NCBI RefSeq assembly: GCF_001298445.1
Contig: NZ_CP012036.1
Coordinates: 2,793,263-2,857,262 of the forward strand
Length of the DNA stretch: 64,000 nt
From: Nostoc piscinale CENA21
Lineage (GTDB): Bacteria; Cyanobacteriota; Cyanobacteriia; Cyanobacteriales; Nostocaceae
Direction: 5' to 3'
This document shows positions 57,738 to 64,000 of this stretch, one piece after another (position 1 is the first letter of the stretch; every line of letters starts with the position of its first letter). The notes under the pieces are model-generated. The model had not been told where the DNA came from. It was given only the letters and a program-made list of their open reading frames with translations, and ran no database searches. The translations under genes and the position numbers were made by a program.

Positions 57738-58061
57738 ATGGGATTCTTTGATTCTGAGATAGTGCAGCAAGAAGCAAAAGAGCTTTTTGAAGATTACCAA
57801 GCCCTAATCAAACTTGGTAACAGTTATGGCAAGTTTGACCGCGAAGGTAAAAAACTGTTTATTGAACAAATGGAAGCCATGATGGATCGCTATCGCATCT
57901 TTATGAAGCGATTCGAGCTATCAGAGGATTTTATGGCACAAATGACCGTAGAACAATTAAAAACTCAGCTTGGTCAGTTTGGCATCACTCCTCAACAGAT
58001 GTTTGATCAAATGAACTTTACTTTAGAACGGATGAAAGCCGAACTGGAAAAACAACCTTGA
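57738..58061 (+). CDS. DUF1825 family protein
   Basis: The 107-residue all-helical protein (MGFFDSEIVQQEAKELFEDY, then FDREGKKLFIEQMEAMMDRYRIFMKRFE split by helix breaks) belongs to a family confined to cyanobacteria and plastids. Function unknown. ATG at 57738 is preceded by a weak AAGATAAG. Confidence 0.9.
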   Translation: MGFFDSEIVQQEAKELFEDYQALIKLGNSYGKFDREGKKLFIEQMEAMMDRYRIFMKRFELSEDFMAQMTVEQLKTQLGQFGITPQQMFDQMNFTLERMKAELEKQP

Positions 58062-58098
58062 AAAGTTGAGATTTTAGATTTTGGATTGATAAGTACAA

Positions 58099-58233
58099 GA
58101 CTGACGCACAAAGGTTGTCTGTTAAGAATAGGTGTAAGGGTTTGAGGTTTTGAGGTAAGGGTTTTGAACACCTACACCCTTATACCCCTTCACCCTTCGC
58201 TAAATCCTTAATTTTTTGTTTTTTGCATAAGTC
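58099..58233. mobile_element. MITE-like element, copy C
   Basis: The ends GACTGACGCA and TGCATAAGTC are inverted repeats. GGTGTAAGGGTTT faces ACACCCTTATACCCC inside. It separates the DUF1825 gene from the convergent penicillin-binding-protein gene. Confidence 0.55.
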
Positions 58234-58263
58234 ATAAAGTAATACAAAATCGAAACTCTCAAG

Positions 58264-60186
58264 CTAGTTTCCTTTTGGACGGGGAAATTGGGAAGGCGGT
58301 TTGAAATTCTCGACTGGTACACCTTTGAGGGCTTTGGTCATGAAATCTCTCCAAATAGGAGCTACCATCCCACCACCAGTTGCACTGCTGGCTAATTGCC
58401 TGTTGTCATCTCTACCTACCCAGACAGCAGTTGTCAATTGTGGTACGGTTCCAACAAACCAAATATCTTTTTCTGATGAAGTTGTACCTGTTTTACCAGC
58501 CACCGGACGATCAAGCGCAGCAGCTTTACCAGTTCCTGAGTTAACAACTGTCTCCATCGTATTAATAATTGCAGCCGCAGCCCAAGGATCAAGAACCAAC
58601 TGGGGTTTAGGAGTATTGTCTAATAATACATTTCCGCTACTGTCAGTAATTCGAGCAATAATTGTTGGTGGAGACTGCCATCCATAATTAGCAAAAGTAG
58701 CGTAAGCACTTGCCATTTCTAGGGGTGTCACACCGATCGCACCTAAAGGCAAAGAAGTTACAGGTTCCATCGGACTCATAATTCCTAAAGTCCGACAAGT
58801 TTCGATAACTTTAGACATCCCAACAGCTTTACCAATCTTAATCACAGGAATGTTGCGAGACTGAGCTAAAGCAGTACGAATCGGCATTGGCCCCCTAAAT
58901 GAGCCGTCATAATTCCGTGGATAGTACCAACCATTACCATCTCGATAACTCACAGGCGAGTCATCTACTGTTGAGTCTGGTGAATATTTCCCAGTGGCAA
59001 AGGCTGTGTAGTAAACAAATGGTTTAAAAGAAGAACCTGGTTGACGTTGAGCTTGAGTTGCACGGTTAAACTCACTCACCTTGGAATCTACACCACCCAC
59101 CAAGGCTTTAATAAAATGGGTACGCGGATCAATCGCTACCAAAGCAATTTGATTCTTATACAACCCTTGGCTTAAAAGAGTTTGATGCCATTTCTTCACA
59201 GTATCTTCTGCCATCATTTGGAATTTGGCATCAACTGTAGTTTGGACGCGCATCCCGCCTTTGAGTAATGCGTCACGCCCAAACTTCTTAGCTAGTTCCT
59301 GGGATACAGTGTTAGAAACATAGGGTAAGGCGCTACCTTGGAAAGACCTGATTCTACCAAGTTTAATTTCTTGATTTAGGGCATCATCATATTCTTGCTG
59401 GGTGATCCATTTCAAATCCAGCATCCGCCCTAGTACTTCTTTTTGCTTTTGTTTTGCCAGCTTCATACTAGCAAACGGGCTAAATTCTTCTGGCGCTTGA
59501 ATTAAACCCGCCATCATCGCCGACTCTCCCAAGGTTAGGGTTTCGGCTGACTTATCAAAGTAGCTGCGTGCTGCTGTTTGGACACCGTAATTATTGTGAC
59601 CCCAATAAACTTGATTGAGGTACATTTCTAAAATTTGGTCTTTGGTGAGAATTTGTTCTAAACGAATTGCCAATACAGCCTCGGCTAATTTCCGAGTAAT
59701 GGCGCGTTTTTGCGACAAAAATAAGTTTTTCACCAACTGCATGGTGATGGTAGAACCACCTTCTTTCACACCACCTGCTACGGCGTTAACTACAATCGCA
59801 CGCCCCACGCCAGTGGGATTAATCCCGTGGTGATAGTAGAAATGGCTATCTTCACTGGCGAGGACTGCGCGTTTTAAATTAGGTGAAATTCTGTCTAAAG
59901 GTACAACTTCGCGGTTAGCTTCTCCGTGGACGCTGGCCAGGAGTTTACCTTTAATGTCATAAATATAAGTTGTTTCTGAAGGCAAAAAGTTACGCAGTTG
60001 TCTGACATCGGGCAAATTGCGGAAACTAATTGCTAAACCAACCAGCCCTCCAGCTACAATAGAGCTTGTCAGCATGGTTATAGATAACAAAGTACCGCCA
60101 GTTATCTGACCTACGCCCTTCAAGAACTCAAAACCTGATGAAGGCCGACGTTGTGGCTGCTTATTTTCAAGAGTCCTAGACGACAC
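58264..60186 (-). CDS. Penicillin-binding protein, transglycosylase/transpeptidase (class A)
   Basis: The 640-residue protein has an N-terminal membrane helix (TGGTLLSITMLTSSIVAGGLVGLAIS), a glycosyltransferase family 51 domain (EDSHFYYHHGINPTG, GGSTITMQLVKNLF, LNQVYWG) and a transpeptidase domain with the serine motif SSFK (QPGSSFKPF), SRN and KTGT (GKTGTTSS). It polymerises and cross-links peptidoglycan. It is divergent from tyrS. Confidence 0.95.
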   Translation of the reverse strand: MSSRTLENKQPQRRPSSGFEFLKGVGQITGGTLLSITMLTSSIVAGGLVGLAISFRNLPDVRQLRNFLPSETTYIYDIKGKLLASVHGEANREVVPLDRISPNLKRAVLASEDSHFYYHHGINPTGVGRAIVVNAVAGGVKEGGSTITMQLVKNLFLSQKRAITRKLAEAVLAIRLEQILTKDQILEMYLNQVYWGHNNYGVQTAARSYFDKSAETLTLGESAMMAGLIQAPEEFSPFASMKLAKQKQKEVLGRMLDLKWITQQEYDDALNQEIKLGRIRSFQGSALPYVSNTVSQELAKKFGRDALLKGGMRVQTTVDAKFQMMAEDTVKKWHQTLLSQGLYKNQIALVAIDPRTHFIKALVGGVDSKVSEFNRATQAQRQPGSSFKPFVYYTAFATGKYSPDSTVDDSPVSYRDGNGWYYPRNYDGSFRGPMPIRTALAQSRNIPVIKIGKAVGMSKVIETCRTLGIMSPMEPVTSLPLGAIGVTPLEMASAYATFANYGWQSPPTIIARITDSSGNVLLDNTPKPQLVLDPWAAAAIINTMETVVNSGTGKAAALDRPVAGKTGTTSSEKDIWFVGTVPQLTTAVWVGRDDNRQLASSATGGGMVAPIWRDFMTKALKGVPVENFKPPSQFPRPKGN

Positions 60187-60360
60187 GGTGATCTCACTTC
60201 CTCACTTGTAAATTTAACTGTAATTCATCGAAATGCAGCAAGGTGGTTAATTTTTTGCAATTATATTAGTTTGGCAGATGAAAAAACGGACAAGTTGCCA
60301 GTGAATGTAACCAACCTAACTTCTCAGATAAAAAGTGTAGTTAATAGCGAATCTCCTATT

Positions 60361-61557
60361 ATGGCGCAAGATTTTTCTTGGCTGCATCGTGGAATAGTAG
60401 AAGTATTCCCCCAACCGACTGATATTAATAGCGAAATAGAAAGTTTAGAACAGCGTCTAGCAAATAGTAACAGACCTTTGAGGGTGAAATTGGGAATCGA
60501 CCCCACGGGTGCTGATATTCACTTTGGTCATAGCATACCAGTTAGAAAACTGCGAGCGTTTCAAGATGCTGGTCATACGGCAGTCCTGATTATTGGTGAT
60601 TTTACAGCCCGCATTGGTGATCCGACTGGGAAATCTGAGGTGCGTCGCCAGCTAACAGAGGCTGATGTGGCGCAAAATGCCCAGACTTACTTAGACCAAG
60701 TGCGTCCTATTTTGGATTTTGACACACCAGGACGGTTAGAGGTGCGATATAACTCCGAATGGCTTTCCCAGCTTAATTTAGGAAAAATTTTAGAGTTACT
60801 GTCTACTATGACGGTGGGGCAGATGTTAGCCAAGGAAGGATTTGCTGAACGTTACAAAAAAGAGAATCCAATTTTCCTGCATGAGTTCCTTTATCCGTTG
60901 ATGCAAGGCTATGATTCTGTGGCTGTTGAGGCTGATGTAGAACTTGGGGGAACTGACCAGAAGTTTAACATTGCGGTGGGACGGGATTTACAACGTCATT
61001 TTGGACAGAAGCCACAATTTGGTGTGCTGTTACCGATTTTAATTGGTACAGATGGCGTACAGAAGATGTCGAAGTCTCTGGGCAATTATGTCGGTTTGTC
61101 GGAACACCCAGGGCAGAAATATCAGAAGTTACAAGGGGTTCCAGATAATTTGCTGTCACAGTATTTTGAACTACTGACAGATTTACCTTTAGATAAATTG
61201 CCAGAAAACCCGCGCGATCGCCAGATGCTTTTAGCTTGGGAAGTAGTTAAACAATATCACGGCGAACAAGCTGCAAATGAAGCGAAAGAAGCAGCAAAAA
61301 GTGGCGGGAAGGAAGGTGCTGTTCCGGAATTTTCTCTGGCTGGTGTACCCCAATTTCCGGCAAAGTTGGCTTTTATACTGGGTGCTTGTGGCTTGTGTAA
61401 AAGTACAGGCGAAGGACGGCGGAAAATTCAAGAAGGTGGTGTACGCCTAGATGGCGATCGCATTACTGATGTTGATACCACTTTCAATGAGCCTAGTGAA
61501 TTACACGGACGAGTGTTGCAAGTGGGTAAGAATAAGTTTGTGCGTTTAGTTCTGTAG
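60361..61557 (+). CDS. tyrS: Tyrosine--tRNA ligase
   Basis: The 398-residue class I synthetase is identified by ADIHFGHSIPVRK (HIGH-type site HFGH), the tyrosine-binding GGTDQKFNI region and KMSKS. The C terminus has an S4-like RNA-binding segment (EGRRKIQEGGVRLDGDRI). The ATG at 60361 (MAQDFSWL) is the natural start, though the frame is open further upstream. It belongs to the TyrZ-like subgroup by the HFGH variant. Confidence 0.95.
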   Translation: MAQDFSWLHRGIVEVFPQPTDINSEIESLEQRLANSNRPLRVKLGIDPTGADIHFGHSIPVRKLRAFQDAGHTAVLIIGDFTARIGDPTGKSEVRRQLTEADVAQNAQTYLDQVRPILDFDTPGRLEVRYNSEWLSQLNLGKILELLSTMTVGQMLAKEGFAERYKKENPIFLHEFLYPLMQGYDSVAVEADVELGGTDQKFNIAVGRDLQRHFGQKPQFGVLLPILIGTDGVQKMSKSLGNYVGLSEHPGQKYQKLQGVPDNLLSQYFELLTDLPLDKLPENPRDRQMLLAWEVVKQYHGEQAANEAKEAAKSGGKEGAVPEFSLAGVPQFPAKLAFILGACGLCKSTGEGRRKIQEGGVRLDGDRITDVDTTFNEPSELHGRVLQVGKNKFVRLVL

Positions 61558-61613
61558 ATTTAGGGGTGTGGGGAGACAAGGTAGACAAGGGGGATTGGGG
61601 GATGTGGGAGTAA

Positions 61614-62324
61614 ATGATGGGTAATGACAAAATAATTGTGGCTTTAGATGTGCCAGATTTGGAGGGTGCGATCGCTCTAATTGACAAGCTAGAATCAGTT
61701 AGTTTCTGGAAGGTTGGTTTAGAGTTGTTTACCAGTACTGGGCCGCAAATTTTAGAAATCTTAAAGTCTCGGCAAAAGCGCATCTTTTTAGATTTAAAGT
61801 TTCACGACATCCCTAATACGGTGGCTGGGGCTTGTCGCAGTTCGGCGCGTTATGGGGTAGATTTGTTGACAATTCATGCAACAGCAGGTAAAGATGCACT
61901 CAAAGCCGCTACCGAAGCAGCCCAAACAGGTGCAGCCCAAGCAGGTGTACAACCACCAAAATTAATTGCTATTACGCTGCTGACGAGTATTTCGGCGCGA
62001 CAGTTGGCGTTTGATTTAAAAATTCCCCTGGAGTTGCCAGAATTTGCCCTAGAAATGGCATTGATGGCAAAAGAATCAGGCTTAGATGGGGCGGTATGTT
62101 CACCCCAAGAAGTGGCACAATTGCGCCAAACTAGCGGGGATGAGTTTTTACTGGTTTGTCCGGGGGTGCGTCCAACTTGGGCTGATAAAGGAGATCAAAA
62201 GCGATCACTCACACCTTCCCAAGCCCTGCAAGCTGGTGCAAACTATTTAGTAATTGGTCGTCCTATCACTGCTGCGCCTGATCCTGAGTTAGCCTGGAAA
62301 CGAATTTCTGAGGAATTGAACTAG
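61614..62324 (+). CDS. pyrF: Orotidine 5'-phosphate decarboxylase
   Basis: The 236-residue (beta/alpha)8 enzyme has the catalytic triad segment DLKFHDIPNT (K63 region), an N-terminal VALDVPD and a C-terminal phosphate-binding VIGRPI. It makes UMP in pyrimidine synthesis. Either of two adjacent ATGs may start it. The gap to tyrS is 56 bases. Confidence 0.95.
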   Translation: MMGNDKIIVALDVPDLEGAIALIDKLESVSFWKVGLELFTSTGPQILEILKSRQKRIFLDLKFHDIPNTVAGACRSSARYGVDLLTIHATAGKDALKAATEAAQTGAAQAGVQPPKLIAITLLTSISARQLAFDLKIPLELPEFALEMALMAKESGLDGAVCSPQEVAQLRQTSGDEFLLVCPGVRPTWADKGDQKRSLTPSQALQAGANYLVIGRPITAAPDPELAWKRISEELN

Positions 62325-62607
62325 GGGCTAGTGGCTAATAAAAGTAGGGTGTTTTAAGGCTATACAAGGATTTTGGAACTTAAGACAGTAAGAATTAGCC
62401 GTAACGCACCATCTTTTTCAGTGTGTTTGGCGTTGACATAACGCATCCTGAAATTTAAGGTTTACTTACACAAAAGTATGAAAAAAGTCTTTTTCCTTCA
62501 CCCCTATACCCCTACACCCCTATTCTCTACTCCCCCTCATCGCTTCTACGTTCTGTCTAATAATTGCCCATACCATTGATAACTCTGCATTCTCTCAAGC
62601 CACAGAG
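62325..62607. other. Intergenic stretch with telomere-like heptamer repeats
   Basis: No gene. CACCCCTATACCCCTACACC-type repeats at 62498-62520 and a TTACTTACACA segment at 62462-62472 look like a partial MITE of the family found at 46661 and 58099. Confidence 0.4.
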
Positions 62608-63100
62608 ATGAATGTAAACTCTGTTTGCAGAGAAAAAAAATCTCGAAACATTAACTACTAAACTTTTGCAAGATTTACCTAGTTATACTAATCGTGCCAG
62701 TCAACGCGCTCGTCGGCGAACAAGACGTAGTGATTTGTTCAGCTATATGCTGTTAGCTGGTAGACCAGAATTTCAACCTCTACCGTTAAATCCTGTTAAC
62801 GATGATCTCAATGAGCAGAAAAGTACTAATTCAAAAGTTGAACAGGTATTTTTTACTACTTTAGAACGGCAGTATATAGAAAATAAAGCTATTGAATTAC
62901 AAGAATTCCATTGGTTGTTTTTGACTAAAAATCAAAGTGGCTGGTATTTGGTAACGATGTTGACACAAACTGGTGCTTCTAGAAATCAACAACCACCAAC
63001 ACCACCGCGTGATAGTAGCAATGGTATAGTTGCTCAAGGGATAAAAGCTTGGTTGCGAGACTGTCGGGCGGGAAGTCTGCGAGAGACAGAAAGAAACTAA
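62608..63100 (+). CDS. Conserved-looking protein of unknown function, probable frameshift near the start
   Basis: The main frame (62666-63100) reads MQDLPSYTNRASQRARRRTR (arginine-rich), then FFTTLERQYIENKAIELQEFHWLFLTK split by two short segments. Its only in-frame start is a TTG at 62666. If one A is removed from the A8 run at 62633-62640, the ATG at 62608 continues through NSVCREKNLETLTTKLLQDL into the same frame. That suggests the real start is 62608. Function unknown; downstream of pyrF, same strand. Confidence 0.65.
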
Positions 63101-63117
63101 GAGCTTATCTAAAGATA

Positions 63118-63313
63118 GAACTTACGTAGTGATATGAAAAATCTGGGTTTTGTCTGTGTAGCCGAGCCAGTGCGTTGGGTGGGTTCCCCGACTTGTAGAC
63201 GCGCTTTGCGCGGCTTCTCGCAGAGTAGCATCTGGCGTGCGACTTAAGTCGCAGGCGTGCAAGATGTGAATATACCCTTTCACCCCCACACCCAATCTAT
63301 ATGCGTAAGTCCT
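63118..63313. mobile_element. MITE-like element, copy D, with an internal palindrome cluster
   Basis: The ends AACTTACGTA and TGCGTAAGTCCT match the family. The interior holds GTAGCCGAGCCAGTGCG, GCGCTTTGCGCGGC and GACTTAAGTC-type palindromes, then CCCTTTCACCCCCACACCC. It fills most of 63101-63315. The rest up to 63567 is AT-rich and shows no gene. Confidence 0.5.
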
Positions 63314-63567
63314 GCTGCTTTTTTCTATCTTAGGATAGATGCTAAAAATTTTTGTTTAAAATTGTATTTTTATGTACAGCCTTGAGTATAACAATTACTT
63401 AAAGACTAGTAACAGATTTTGAGCAGAAGCTTTGAATTTCAAAGGTAAGTTGCCAAAATAATTATTAGTCACGCACTTAATATCAAGCTAGTTTTGCTAC
63501 TTGAATGAAAGTTGCGTGTTCTACCGATAATGAAAATCAGGGTACAGATACAAGTAGAGTGTGAGCA

Positions 63568-64000
63568 GTGAAGATAAATTACATACCTCCCCTATCAATT
63601 GCTCAGGTAACGGATATACATCTGTTTGCCTCAGAAAATCATCAACTGCTGGGAATGCCTACAATTGAGTCTTTTAAGGTAGTGTTGGAGCGATTGCAGG
63701 AGTTAAAATCGGAAATTGATTTACTATTGTTGACTGGAGATTTATCTGGGGATGGAACTTCCGAGTCTTATGAACATCTGCAAAATTTAGTCAATCAATT
63801 AGCAATACCTACTTACTGGCTACCAGGAAATCATGACTGTGCGATCGCAATGAATGAAATTCTTAACCTGAAAATGATTTCGCGGCGCAAGTCTTTCCAG
63901 CGTGGTAATTGGAATTTTATCTTACTAAACTCGACTGTACCTGAGTGTGTACATGGTCATCTTTCTTTTAATACTCTCAGTTGGCTAGAGTCGGAATTAA
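63568..64000 (+). CDS. Metallophosphoesterase, CpdA/Icc-like (5' part)
   Basis: The frame opens with GTG (63568) and reads INYIPPLSIAQVTDIHLF (metal site DIH), LLTGDLSGDG (GD), LPGNHDC (GNHD) and VHGHLS with a histidine, the calcineurin-like phosphoesterase pattern, and leaves the window after about 144 codons. CpdA-type enzymes hydrolyse cyclic AMP; the substrate is an inference. The GTG start has no strong ribosome site. Confidence 0.85.
   Translation, partial: MKINYIPPLSIAQVTDIHLFASENHQLLGMPTIESFKVVLERLQELKSEIDLLLLTGDLSGDGTSESYEHLQNLVNQLAIPTYWLPGNHDCAIAMNEILNLKMISRRKSFQRGNWNFILLNSTVPECVHGHLSFNTLSWLESEL

Overview
The window is chromosomal DNA of a filamentous, heterocyst-forming cyanobacterium of the Nostoc/Anabaena type. 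The evidence is nifB-fdxN, very many HIP1 octamers (GCGATCGC), Nostoc-style heptanucleotide repeats, and cyanobacterial families such as UPF0367, DUF1825 and LURP-one-like proteins. No rRNA, CRISPR array or complete insertion sequence was seen.

Positions 1-41060 are a block of specialised metabolism. First comes a hybrid assembly line on the + strand: the 3' end of an NRPS (A-T), a one-module PKS (KS-AT-methyltransferase-ACP) and a two-module NRPS ending in a thioesterase. Next is a tailoring and export group: a 2-oxoglutarate/Fe(II) oxygenase, a NosE-type alcohol dehydrogenase, a NosF-type pyrroline-5-carboxylate reductase, an ABC exporter and a second oxygenase. NosE and NosF make 4-methylproline, and the oxygenases are the natural candidates for the preceding leucine 5-hydroxylation. 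After a divergent AlaX-type tRNA-editing gene comes a second assembly line with spumigin logic: a loading protein (acyl-AMP ligase-KR-T) and a C-A-T-E-C-A-T-C-A-T-reductase NRPS. Its second A domain carries a proline-type code (DVQFIAHVV). The expected product is an aryl-lactyl - aromatic D-amino acid - (methyl)proline - amino aldehyde, a spumigin-like protease inhibitor. The reductase domain is separated from the NRPS by one extra T in a T7 run. The 3' end holds an acyltransferase gene, remnants of a mazEF locus fused to the tail of a duplicated nosF, and a duplicated exporter gene broken by one extra A in an A8 run. Both assembly lines are preceded by the same repeat-rich upstream region, so they may be co-regulated.

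Positions 41114-43041 hold nifB and fdxN on the minus strand. The expected nifS does not follow, and FdxN loses its family sequence near a TATTC pentamer. This raises the possibility that the NRPS block lies on an fdxN-type excision element, but the other end is outside the window.

Positions 43042-64000 are an ordinary chromosome: a cell-wall amidase, small secreted proteins, a GNAT acetyltransferase, type II NADH dehydrogenase, an orphan Phd-type antitoxin with a truncated PIN toxin, a pentapeptide-repeat protein, an ABC ATPase, an NYN-domain gene (frameshifted), tRNA-Asn, a class V aminotransferase, a zinc metallopeptidase, PBP1-type penicillin-binding protein, tyrS, pyrF and the start of a CpdA-like phosphodiesterase. 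Between them are small MITE-like elements, palindrome clusters and tandem repeats.

Four single-base indels break otherwise clean reading frames (36548-36554, 39281-39288, about 53940, 62633-62640), three of them in homopolymers. They may be real decay, slippage sites or sequencing error; the sequence alone cannot decide.
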